A stretch of 64,000 bases of DNA from Listeria_A hofi (GTDB taxonomy: Bacteria; Bacillota; Bacilli; Lactobacillales; Listeriaceae). The position numbers and the translations under genes were made by a program. Numbering within the stretch: the stretch's first letter is position 1; every line of letters begins with the position of its first letter. Location of the stretch: positions 62,001 through 126,000 of the forward strand of contig NZ_CAUYTL010000002.1 of assembly GCF_963575615.1 (NCBI RefSeq), in the 5' to 3' direction. Shown here piece after piece: positions 45,873 through 53,860 of this stretch. A model generated the notes under the pieces. That model searched no databases and was not told the DNA's origin. It worked only from the letters and a program-made list of their open reading frames with translations.

Positions 45873-45899
45873 AGACCACCTAATCTTGGGTGGTTTTTT
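45873..45899 (+). terminator. Terminator hairpin, second copy of the 24-bp direct repeat
   Basis: Same hairpin as at 45685, here with seven or eight T after it, so this is the working-looking terminator. The 43 bp before it (45830-45872) share a motif (AATCATGTG..GTAGTTTTTCT..TCTGAGA) with 57020-57062. Confidence 0.8.
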
Positions 45900-45944
45900 T
45901 TATGTTTTTTGGGTATAATGAGTTAGGTTGAGGGGTGGTAAATC

Positions 45945-48308
45945 ATGATTCATTCTAAATATAAATGGCAGATGGAGACAGCGGATAATGTGGCAATGCA
46001 ACAAGTGGCTGATGAGCTGAAATGTTCGTTACCGATGGCAGAGTTGTTTGCGCGCCGCAAAGTCACGACTGCTGGTCAATTAGATAAATTTTTAAATCCG
46101 CATAAGTATGAGGCATATGATCCGTTTTTGTTTGCGGAGATGGACCTTGCAGTAGACCGTATTAAACAGGCAATCGATGCGCAGGAACAGATTCTTATTT
46201 ACGGGGACTATGATGCGGATGGCGTGACGAGTGTGACTGTCTTGTTGAAAACGCTACGTCGACTTGGCGGGAATGTTGATTTCTATATTCCAAATAGGTT
46301 TTCGGAAGGCTATGGCCCGAATAAGGATGCTTTTACGCAGGCAAAAGATTCAGGTGTTGACTTGCTGATTACGGTGGATAATGGGATTTCGGCGCTGGAT
46401 GTGATGGCGCATGCGAAGGAAATTGGACTGGATGTAATTGTAACCGATCACCATGAAGTGAAAGAAACGATGCCTGAGGCGGTTGCTGTGATTCATCCGC
46501 GTCATCCAGAGTCCAATTATCCTTTCCCTGATTTAGCGGGGGTTGGGGTCGCGTATAAGCTTGCTCACGCGTTGTTAGGTGAGGAGCCAGCAGACTTGCT
46601 AGATTTAGTAGCGATTGGGACGGTTGCAGATTTAGTTTCGTTGACGGATGAAAATCGATTATTTGTGCAAAAAGGACTGCGTATTTTGCGTGAAAATGCG
46701 AATTTAGGTGTGGCTGCTTTAGCAAAGTTAGCTAATGTGAAACTTTCTGAGGCGAATGAGGAGACCATTGGTTTCATAGTTGCACCACGTCTGAATGCAG
46801 TTGGACGTTTGGGGCCTGCTGACCCGGCGGCGGATTTGTTGCTAACCGAAGATTCCGAAGAGGCAGCATTTCTAGCAGAGGAAATTGATGATGCCAATAA
46901 GGAGCGGCAGGCGATTGTGGCAAAGATTTCAGAAGAAGCGATTGCGATGATTGAGGCAGAATTTCTTGGTGAGGGACATGAAGTACTCGTTATTGGAAAG
47001 GCGGGCTGGAATCCTGGCGTTGTTGGGATTGTGGCTTCGCGATTAGTGGATCGTTATGCACGACCGGTGATTGTGCTAGGCATTGATGACGTGACTGGTA
47101 TTGCAAAAGGCTCTGGAAGGAGTATTGATGCGTTTCATTTATATCAAGCGCTAGATGCGAATCAGGAGCTTTTAAAGGCGTTTGGTGGTCATCCTATGGC
47201 AGCTGGTATGACACTCGATGTTGCGGATGTTGCGGCCTTACGTTCGAATTTATCGCGTTTGGCTCGTGAAACGTTGTCACCAGATGATTTTGTATCTATT
47301 TTGCGTGTGGAAGAGGCGATTCCAGTTGAGATGGTAACGATTGATTTCATCGCGCAGTTGAACAAATTGGCGCCGTTTGGTACGGATAATCCAAAACCAG
47401 TTTTTTCATTAAAAAGTGTTCATTTGAATGGCACGAAGCGCATTGGTGCAGATAAGAATCATTTGAAAACAGCTATTACGTCGGATTCTGGTGCTTCGAT
47501 TGATGCGATTGGGTTTGGGACTGGTGAGCTTGTCGAGAAAATTTCTCCAATGGCAAAAGTGGATGTGGTTGGCGAATTATCGATTAATGAATGGAATAAT
47601 ATGCGTAAACCGCAACTTCGGATTGTTGATTTAAAAATAGGACATTGGCAGTTGTTCGATGTCAGAGGCCGCGCAGAATGGGATAGATTATTACAAACGA
47701 ATGGTATGACGGACAAGGTGTTTGTATGCTTTCAAAACGGAACGCGTGAGAAATTACTGGCGACAAATGCGAATCTTGTTTGCACGCAAATTCAGTCAAT
47801 AGATGATTGTATAGATGTGGCGGCAAAGGATTTGATTTTTGCGGATATGCCGGATGATGTAGGGTTATTGGAAAACTTAGTGACGAAAACGGAGGCAGAT
47901 CGGATTTACTTGCATGTGGAGGCTAAAAATGGAAATGCGATTGTTTCAATGCCTAGCCGTCAACATTTTGCACAACTATATGCGGTGCTTAAGAAGCATC
48001 AGCCTTTCCCGCTTGCCCAAAACATGTCACGCCTTTGTAAGCAGTTTAGTTGGACAGATGATCAAGTTAATTTTATGTCGCGCGTGTTTTTTGATCTAAA
48101 TTTTGCTACAATGGAAGATGGCGTGATTAGATTGACGGAAGTTGGAGAAAAACGTAATTTGGAGGACTCGGAAGTTTACAAAGCTCGGGTATCCCAAATG
48201 GCGCTGGAACAGAAATTACTCTACTCCAATTATAACGAACTGTATGATTGGATAGAGAAGCTGATGAATTCGAAGGGGAATTCAATTTTGGAGGAAACAA
48301 TAAAATGA
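45945..48308 (+). CDS. recJ: Single-stranded-DNA-specific exonuclease RecJ
   Basis: A 787-aa 5'-3' exonuclease for recombination and mismatch repair. The DHH core has YGDYDADGVTSVTVL near 86-100 and VTDHHEVKE near 166; DHHA1 follows with GGHPMAAGMT near 418. The C-terminal extension past about 560 matches the longer Firmicutes RecJ form. GGGTGG lies upstream of ATG 45945, and TATAAT at 45914 is a likely -10. Its stop overlaps the apt start by 4 bp. Confidence 0.95.
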   Translation: MIHSKYKWQMETADNVAMQQVADELKCSLPMAELFARRKVTTAGQLDKFLNPHKYEAYDPFLFAEMDLAVDRIKQAIDAQEQILIYGDYDADGVTSVTVLLKTLRRLGGNVDFYIPNRFSEGYGPNKDAFTQAKDSGVDLLITVDNGISALDVMAHAKEIGLDVIVTDHHEVKETMPEAVAVIHPRHPESNYPFPDLAGVGVAYKLAHALLGEEPADLLDLVAIGTVADLVSLTDENRLFVQKGLRILRENANLGVAALAKLANVKLSEANEETIGFIVAPRLNAVGRLGPADPAADLLLTEDSEEAAFLAEEIDDANKERQAIVAKISEEAIAMIEAEFLGEGHEVLVIGKAGWNPGVVGIVASRLVDRYARPVIVLGIDDVTGIAKGSGRSIDAFHLYQALDANQELLKAFGGHPMAAGMTLDVADVAALRSNLSRLARETLSPDDFVSILRVEEAIPVEMVTIDFIAQLNKLAPFGTDNPKPVFSLKSVHLNGTKRIGADKNHLKTAITSDSGASIDAIGFGTGELVEKISPMAKVDVVGELSINEWNNMRKPQLRIVDLKIGHWQLFDVRGRAEWDRLLQTNGMTDKVFVCFQNGTREKLLATNANLVCTQIQSIDDCIDVAAKDLIFADMPDDVGLLENLVTKTEADRIYLHVEAKNGNAIVSMPSRQHFAQLYAVLKKHQPFPLAQNMSRLCKQFSWTDDQVNFMSRVFFDLNFATMEDGVIRLTEVGEKRNLEDSEVYKARVSQMALEQKLLYSNYNELYDWIEKLMNSKGNSILEETIK

Positions 48309-48826
48309 ACTTAGAAGAATTAAGAAGTTATGTAGCGATAGTAAACGATTGGCCAAAAGAAGGTATTGTTTTTAAAGATATCACACCGTTGATGAGTCAT
48401 GGTGAGGCGTATAAGTTTGCGACGGATCAAATTGTTGAATATGCAAAAAAAATGAATGTGGATGTTATTGTTGGACCCGAAGCGCGTGGTTTTATTATCG
48501 GATGTCCCGTTGCGTATTCGTTAGGAATTGGTTTTGCGCCAGTTCGCAAACCGAATAAGCTACCTCGTGAAACGGTTGATATGGAGTACGATTTGGAGTA
48601 TGGCACGAATAAGCTGTCGATGCATAAAGATGCAATCAAGCCTGGACAACGCGTTCTTATCACTGATGATTTGTTGGCGACAGGTGGCACGATTGAAGCA
48701 ACAATTAAGCTTGTTGAAGAACTTGGTGGCATTGTAGCTGGTTGTGCCTTTCTCATTGAATTAACAGAGCTTGAAGGTCATAAAAAATTAGAAGGTTACG
48801 ACCGCCTCATTTTGATGAATTTCTAA
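48305..48826 (+). CDS. apt: Adenine phosphoribosyltransferase
   Basis: Salvages adenine to AMP with PRPP. The 173-aa protein has WPKEGIVFKDITPLM near 16-30, GPEARGFIIG near 58 and the PRPP motif VLITDDLLATGGT near 117-129. The frame is open 19 codons upstream, but GGAGGAA at 48290 supports ATG 48305, which overlaps the recJ stop (ATGA). The recJ-apt-relA order is usual in Bacillus and Listeria. Confidence 0.97.
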   Translation: MNLEELRSYVAIVNDWPKEGIVFKDITPLMSHGEAYKFATDQIVEYAKKMNVDVIVGPEARGFIIGCPVAYSLGIGFAPVRKPNKLPRETVDMEYDLEYGTNKLSMHKDAIKPGQRVLITDDLLATGGTIEATIKLVEELGGIVAGCAFLIELTELEGHKKLEGYDRLILMNF

Positions 48827-48892
48827 AATGTTTGTCGAAAAACGTTTTTTCCGATTCTAGCAACAAAATTACTTTATGAGTCGTGCAAAACA

Positions 48893-48901
48893 TGATATAA
48901 T
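48893..48901 (+). promoter_or_regulatory. Extended -10 promoter of relA
   Basis: TGATATAAT joins TG with a perfect TATAAT (48896-48901); the -35 is weak. The start site would lie just before the hairpin at 48922. Confidence 0.6.
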
Positions 48902-48921
48902 ATCAAATAAGAATAATTTTA

Positions 48922-48948
48922 AAAAGCACTCATTCGTGAGTGCTTTTA
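48922..48948 (+). terminator. Hairpin between apt and relA
   Basis: AAAAGCACTC and GAGTGCTTTT form a 10-bp stem with loop ATTCGT. It can end apt transcripts; since the best relA promoter lies upstream of it, it would also be in the relA leader. Confidence 0.75.
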
Positions 48949-48988
48949 CATACTTATAGCTAGCGTGGATGAAAAGGGTGTGGGGACT

Positions 48989-51208
48989 ATGGCTAAAGAA
49001 CAAAATTTAACAGCGGATCAAGTAATTGAAATGGCTTCTCATTATATGAATGAGGAGCATCTTGCACTTGTCAAAAAAGCTTGTGACTATGCGCGTGAGG
49101 CGCACAAGGATCAATTCCGCAAATCGGGAGAACCTTATATTATTCATCCTATTCAGGTCGCAGGAATATTAGTGGAGCTAGAGATGGATCCAGCTACCGT
49201 TGCTTCTGGCTTTTTGCATGATGTTGTTGAGGATACATCGATTACTTTACAAGATTTAGAAGAGGCGTTTAGCCCAGAAGTTGCAATGATTGTGGATGGT
49301 GTAACGAAGCTCGGGAAAATTAAATACAAATCGCATGAGGAGCAACAGGCAGAGAATCACCGCAAAATGTTTATCGCTATGGCACAAGATATTCGCGTGA
49401 TGCTCGTGAAATTGGCAGATCGATTGCATAATATGCGCACGCTAAAGCATCTTCCTGTCGAGAAACAGCGCCGTATTGCCAATGAGACGTTAGAAATTTT
49501 TGCGCCGATTGCTCATCGTTTGGGGATTTCTCGCGTGAAATGGGAATTGGAAGACACGGCTTTACGTTATTTGAATCCGCAACAATATTATCGTATTGTA
49601 CATTTGATGAAGCAGAAGCGGGAAGAGCGTGAGCGTTATTTGCGTGATGTGATTGATGGCGTGAATGAGAATCTGGATGAATTGCATATTAAGGCAGATA
49701 TTACTGGTCGTCCGAAACATATTTATTCCATTTATCGCAAAATGTCAGAGCAACACAAGCAATTTAACGAAATTTATGATTTGCTAGCGGTTCGGATTTT
49801 GGTTGATAGCATAAAGGATTGTTATGCTGTTTTAGGTGTTATTCATACACGTTGGAAACCGATGCCAGGACGTTTTAAAGACTATATTGCAATGCCGAAG
49901 TCAAATATGTATCAGTCGCTTCATACGACGGTGATTGGCCCGCAAGGCGAACCGTTAGAAGTACAAATTAGGACACTTGAAATGCACCAAATCGCGGAAT
50001 ATGGAGTCGCGGCACACTGGGCTTACAAAGAAGGAAAAGTCATTAATTCGAAAACGTCCTTTGACAATAAAATGAGCTGGTTCCGTGAAATCATTGAATA
50101 CCAGAATGAGTCAGAGAATGCTGAAGAATTCATGGAATCGTTAAAACTTGATTTATTTACCGATGTTGTCTATGTCTTTACTCCAAAAGGAGACGTTTTC
50201 GAGCTACCAAATGGTTCTGTACCACTTGACTTTGCTTACCGAATCCATACCGAGATTGGTAACAAGACGATTGGCGCCAAAATCAACGGCAAAATTGTTA
50301 CGCTGGATTATAAATTAAAAACAGGCGATATCATTGAAATTTTGACATCGAAACATTCGTATGGGCCAAGTCGTGATTGGTTGAAGCTGGTGCAGACATC
50401 GCAAGCGAAAAACAAGATTCGTCAGTTCTTCAAACGTCAAGCGAAGGAAGAAAACGTTGAAAAAGGTCGCGATATGGTAGAGAAGGAACTACGTCAGCTT
50501 GATTTTGAACCTAAGAAAGTGATGACGACAGAGAATATTAATAAACTTGCCGAACGTTTGAACTTTAGTCATGAAGATGATTTATTTGCAGCGGTTGGTT
50601 ATAACGGAATTACGGCGCTTCAGGTGGCGAACCGTTTAACAGAGAAGGAACGTCGTGAGCGGGAACTTGAGGAGCAAACGGAGAAGTTATTAAATAAAGT
50701 GGAAGCGAAAGCGAAAAACCCGGCGGACAGTAATAATGAGAGACTTAAAATTAAGCATAACGCTGGTGTTGTTGTGCAAGGCGTTGGCAATCTGCTCATT
50801 CGTTTATCACGCTGTTGTAATCCGGTACCAGGAGATGAAATTGTTGGCTACATCACGAAGGGGCGCGGCATTTCAATTCATCGCAAAGATTGCCCGAATG
50901 TGACAGGCCCAGATACTGAACGATTGATTGATGTTGAGTGGGAAGACGCGGATATGACTGCTAAAACCGATTACAACGTTGATATCGAGGTGTTTGGCTA
51001 TAATCGCAATGGTATGCTAAATGATATTTTACAAGTCGTAAACAGCCTGACAAGCAATATTAATGGTGTTAACGCGAAAGTAGATAATAACAAAATGGCG
51101 ACGCTCGTATTAACGCTTCAAATTCATAATATTAATCATTTGCAACGGGTTGTCGACAAAATCAAGCAAGTTCCTGATGTCTATACAGTTAGACGTTTAA
51201 TGAATTAA
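48989..51208 (+). CDS. relA: GTP pyrophosphokinase/(p)ppGpp hydrolase, RelA/SpoT homologue
   Basis: A 739-aa long RSH enzyme of the stringent response. The N-terminal HD hydrolase has GFLHDVVEDT near 74, the synthetase has GRFKDYIAMPKSNMYQSLHTTV near 296-317, then TGS (about 395-455), a zinc-finger region with RLSRCCNPVPGDEI near 610, and ACT at the C-terminus. Both activities look intact. GTG 48965 would add eight residues, but GTGGGG before ATG 48989 and the family start MAKEQNLTADQ favour the latter. dtd follows after 21 bp. Confidence 0.97.
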   Translation: MAKEQNLTADQVIEMASHYMNEEHLALVKKACDYAREAHKDQFRKSGEPYIIHPIQVAGILVELEMDPATVASGFLHDVVEDTSITLQDLEEAFSPEVAMIVDGVTKLGKIKYKSHEEQQAENHRKMFIAMAQDIRVMLVKLADRLHNMRTLKHLPVEKQRRIANETLEIFAPIAHRLGISRVKWELEDTALRYLNPQQYYRIVHLMKQKREERERYLRDVIDGVNENLDELHIKADITGRPKHIYSIYRKMSEQHKQFNEIYDLLAVRILVDSIKDCYAVLGVIHTRWKPMPGRFKDYIAMPKSNMYQSLHTTVIGPQGEPLEVQIRTLEMHQIAEYGVAAHWAYKEGKVINSKTSFDNKMSWFREIIEYQNESENAEEFMESLKLDLFTDVVYVFTPKGDVFELPNGSVPLDFAYRIHTEIGNKTIGAKINGKIVTLDYKLKTGDIIEILTSKHSYGPSRDWLKLVQTSQAKNKIRQFFKRQAKEENVEKGRDMVEKELRQLDFEPKKVMTTENINKLAERLNFSHEDDLFAAVGYNGITALQVANRLTEKERRERELEEQTEKLLNKVEAKAKNPADSNNERLKIKHNAGVVVQGVGNLLIRLSRCCNPVPGDEIVGYITKGRGISIHRKDCPNVTGPDTERLIDVEWEDADMTAKTDYNVDIEVFGYNRNGMLNDILQVVNSLTSNINGVNAKVDNNKMATLVLTLQIHNINHLQRVVDKIKQVPDVYTVRRLMN

Positions 51209-51229
51209 GACTGACTGGGGGATTTTAGA

Positions 51230-51685
51230 ATGCGGGTTGTGGCGCAACGTTGCTATGAAGCAAGTGTAACGATTGATAATGAAAATGTAGGGGAAATCGC
51301 TGGTGGGCTTTGTCTGCTGGTTGGTTTCACACATGATGATACGGAAGAAGACGTGAAGTACGTTGTGAAGAAAATTCTTGGACTGCGTATTTTTGAAGAT
51401 GATGCAGACAAAATGAATTTATCGATTCAAGATTTTGGTGGTGCAATTCTTAGTGTTTCGCAATTCACGCTATATGCAGACGTGAAGAAGGGACGGCGAC
51501 CGAGTTTTACGAATTCAGCGTCTCCTGATGTAGCATCAGATTTGTATGACTTGTTTAATACATTGCTTGCGGCTGAGGGAATCGTTGTCGAGACTGGGGT
51601 TTTTGGGGCAATGATGGATGTTAGTATTGTGAATCATGGCCCGGTGACGATTATTTTAGATTCGCAGGAGTTATTAGGAAAATAG
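51230..51685 (+). CDS. dtd: D-aminoacyl-tRNA deacylase
   Basis: Removes D-amino acids (and Gly from tRNA-Ala) from mischarged tRNA. The 151-aa protein has MRVVAQRCYEASVTID at the start, SVSQFTLYADVKKGRRPSF near 78-96 and NHGPVT near 137, the Gly-Pro motif that excludes L-amino acids. TGGGGG precedes ATG 51230. The relA-dtd pairing is common in Firmicutes. Confidence 0.97.
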   Translation: MRVVAQRCYEASVTIDNENVGEIAGGLCLLVGFTHDDTEEDVKYVVKKILGLRIFEDDADKMNLSIQDFGGAILSVSQFTLYADVKKGRRPSFTNSASPDVASDLYDLFNTLLAAEGIVVETGVFGAMMDVSIVNHGPVTIILDSQELLGK

Positions 51686-51699
51686 TAAGTATTAAAAAA

Positions 51700-51849
51700 T
51701 GGGTCTGAGACATAACCTAAAATAAACCGGCGACAAGCGCTCGCATTCAGGAATTTGGCGGACTTCCGGTTCTCATGTACAGTCGTACACTCCGCTTCCG
51801 GCTTCCACAAAATCCCCTGAATACAAACGCTTTCGCTCGATTTGTGTCA
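51700..51849. repeat. Fold-back element E
   Basis: A relative of element D: GGCGACAAGCGCTC at 51729 matches the left part of D, and CTCATGTAC-AGTC-GTACACTCCGC matches its centre, where the stem base pair differs in a compensatory way (TGTAC/GTACA here, CGTAC/GTACG in D). Further stems: TTCCGG..CCGG and ATTCAGG (51746-51752) with CCTGAAT. No coding capacity. Its left edge GTCTGAGACATAAC is loosely repeated, inverted, at about 51910-51922. Confidence 0.65.
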
Positions 51850-51850
51850 A

Positions 51851-51905
51851 GCAAGATTCACATCCTACTCGAAAAAAAGGATTTGTGATATCTTGCTTAT
51901 TTTGT
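51851..51905. terminator. Bidirectional terminator-like hairpin between dtd and the amidase gene
   Basis: GCAAGATTCACATCC pairs with GGATTTGTGATATCTTGC with small bulges; TTATTTTG follows on + and A-rich sequence precedes. It lies between convergent genes. Confidence 0.65.
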
Positions 51906-51949
51906 ATGAAAATGAGTTTTGTCCCGTACTCTTTTTTGCGTTTTAGTAC

Positions 51950-53236
51950 CTAGTTTTTAAAATATCCACTTAGTCCATCGAATATTGCGTTGGCCACATC
52001 GTCTCGGAAGCTGCTGGAGTTCAGTTTCTGTTCGTCAATGCTTGAGCTTAAATATCCTAGTTCCAGTAATACGGATGGTTGTGTGTTTTCGCGTAGTACG
52101 TAGAAATCACCTGAGCGTGTACCGCGGTTCTTGCTCGTTAAGTTGCTTGCTAGGCTTTCGTTAATGCTTTCTGCCAAGCTTTGATCTTTGCCTTTGTAGT
52201 AATAGGTTGTTTGTCCATTTACACTTGCATCGCTTGCATCTTCTACGGAGTCAAAATGAAGCGAGATGAAGGCATCTGCATTATGTTTCTCTGCTTTTCT
52301 GGCGCGATCTTTTAGAGACACGTATTCATCACTATCTCTCGTTAAAATCACTTTCGCACCGCTTTGCTCTAAACGTGCTGCTACGGCTTTGGCTGTTTTC
52401 AATGTTGCTTTCTTTTCAACGGTACCGTTCTGCCCTTGAGCGCCGGGATCGTTACCTCCGTGACCAGGGTCAATAACAATTGTTGCTTCGGCCAGTGACG
52501 TTGTTTTAGATTTTGGTGCGCTTTTGGTTTTGGAAGTGGAGACATCGACAACCCAGTTGGCTACATAACCTTGCTTACCGGATGAGGTTGTGACTTGATA
52601 CCAATCGCCTTGAACGCCATCGATATTATAGACGGTTCCAGAATCAGCGGTTTCAATCGTCTCGTTATTTCGACCAGGGCCAGAACGGATATTTGTGCCA
52701 TTAGACCGTATTGTAACGGTTTGTAGATGGCTTTTGGATTCTTTTGTCGCAGATTCCTGCATCTTAATATAGGATGAATTAACCCATGCAGTTTGGCCTT
52801 GATATTGGATTTGCGTCCAGCCATTTGATTGACTTGTGACAGTAATTTGATCGCCGCCTTTTAGAGTTCCGAGGACAGTGGCATTTATGGACGGTTTACT
52901 CCGCACATTTAAGCCACCGTCGCTTGTGACGGTAGCGAGACTATTACTAGATGCACTGACATCGACATTTTGCACGAGCCAACTTGCAACGTAACCACTC
53001 TGCCCGTTTTCAAGGCGAACTTTATACCACTTATTTTCTTCATTAATAACGTTTAGAATTTCGTTTTTTCTTACTTGAGACGTGACGTCGAATGCGAGTC
53101 CTGGTCCGCTTCTGACGTTTAAAACTTCCGCTTTTACTTGTACCGTGTTCGCATTTGCCATTGCAATTGTAGACAAAATGCCGGCTCCGATAAGCAAGAA
53201 CGAGAGCACGGTTATAAACAGGAACTTATTTCTCAT
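51950..53236 (-). CDS. N-acetylmuramoyl-L-alanine amidase with SH3 repeats
   Basis: A 428-aa secreted wall hydrolase. A signal peptide/anchor (about 1-28) precedes three bacterial SH3 domains (about 30-85, 95-155, 165-225; each with VRSGPG or VRSKPS-like starts) that bind the wall. A serine/lysine linker leads to an Amidase_3 domain (about 245-428) with zinc ligands in IDPGHGGNDPG and SLHFDS and the glutamate in LLELGYLSS. AGGTGG supports ATG 53236; a TTG one codon upstream is possible. It is the only gene on the minus strand here, facing away from hisS. Similar to the Bacillus YrvJ protein found at the same place. Confidence 0.93.
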   Translation of the reverse strand: MRNKFLFITVLSFLLIGAGILSTIAMANANTVQVKAEVLNVRSGPGLAFDVTSQVRKNEILNVINEENKWYKVRLENGQSGYVASWLVQNVDVSASSNSLATVTSDGGLNVRSKPSINATVLGTLKGGDQITVTSQSNGWTQIQYQGQTAWVNSSYIKMQESATKESKSHLQTVTIRSNGTNIRSGPGRNNETIETADSGTVYNIDGVQGDWYQVTTSSGKQGYVANWVVDVSTSKTKSAPKSKTTSLAEATIVIDPGHGGNDPGAQGQNGTVEKKATLKTAKAVAARLEQSGAKVILTRDSDEYVSLKDRARKAEKHNADAFISLHFDSVEDASDASVNGQTTYYYKGKDQSLAESINESLASNLTSKNRGTRSGDFYVLRENTQPSVLLELGYLSSSIDEQKLNSSSFRDDVANAIFDGLSGYFKN

Positions 53237-53349
53237 CAATGTGCACCACCTATACCCCTAAAAAATATCTACCTATAAAAAGATTATCATAAAACAAGCC
53301 ATTATGAAACATTAAACCTATATTTTCGTGATTATTTTTCAAAACATTG

Positions 53350-53378
53350 TTGACTTTTGAGGCAAATTCTAGTAGTCT
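53350..53378 (+). promoter_or_regulatory. Sigma-A promoter of hisS-aspS
   Basis: TTGACT (53350-53355), a 17-bp spacer and TAGTCT (53373-53378). The divergent amidase promoter must lie in 53240-53340, which is AT-rich without a clear match. Confidence 0.65.
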
Positions 53379-53395
53379 TAAGGGTAATTAATAGA

Positions 53396-53662
53396 TGACC
53401 GATGACGGAGAGAAGTACGACATGCATTTGCTGGTAAAGAGAGATGGGTCCTTAGGCTGGGAGACCGATTGCAGTTAAAATGTCGAAAAGACACTCCAGA
53501 GGCTTCTTGCTAAACGGCGTTCTGGCGCTTAGTAAGTAAGAACGTTGACAGGCGTTAACTGTTTTGAGTGGAGGAGTATAATTGTCCTCAATTTAGGGTG
53601 GTACCACGGGTTAACTCTCGTCCCTTGTTTTATTTAGTTAAGACGAGGGATGGGGGTTATTT
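53396..53662 (+). promoter_or_regulatory. T-box leader of hisS-aspS with apparent GAC specifier
   Basis: Stem I folds as GGAG, bulge AGAAGTA, CGACAT on the 5' side and ATGTCG, loop AAAAGACA, CTCC on the 3' side. By the same geometry as the valS leader, the specifier is GAC (Asp) followed by a purine; CAC (His) overlaps it by one base. The T-box motif AGGGTGGTACCACGGG is at 53594-53609. The terminator pairs AACTCTCGTCCC with GGGATGGGGGTT (wobbles), then ATTTTG. It covers a large part of the 624-bp gap before hisS. Confidence 0.88.
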
Positions 53663-53756
53663 TGTTGTTGCGACTTTTACGAAGCGTCTTATGCTGAGTT
53701 AGAGCCGCAATATGCATGCGAACAAAGTGAGCATGTAATCCATCAGTGGCTCTTAC
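53656..53756 (+). repeat. Structured repeat element, copy A
   Basis: TTGCGACTTTT (53669-53679) folds back on TTAGAGCCGCAA (53700-53711), with inner ACG-AAG-CGT, then ATGCATGCGAACAAAGTGAGCATGTAATCC and GTGGCTCTTA. It is about 90% identical to copy B at 61.8 kb in its second half. It lies between the T-box terminator and the hisS start, so it is in the hisS mRNA leader. Confidence 0.8.
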
Positions 53757-53860
53757 TAAAAACAACCACCACACAAAAGGGTCCAGAATACCAAAATTTT
53801 CCGCTCAAAACCAGTCCAACCCCAACGCAACTATTCGCAAATTTTTAGGGGGGATAAGGC

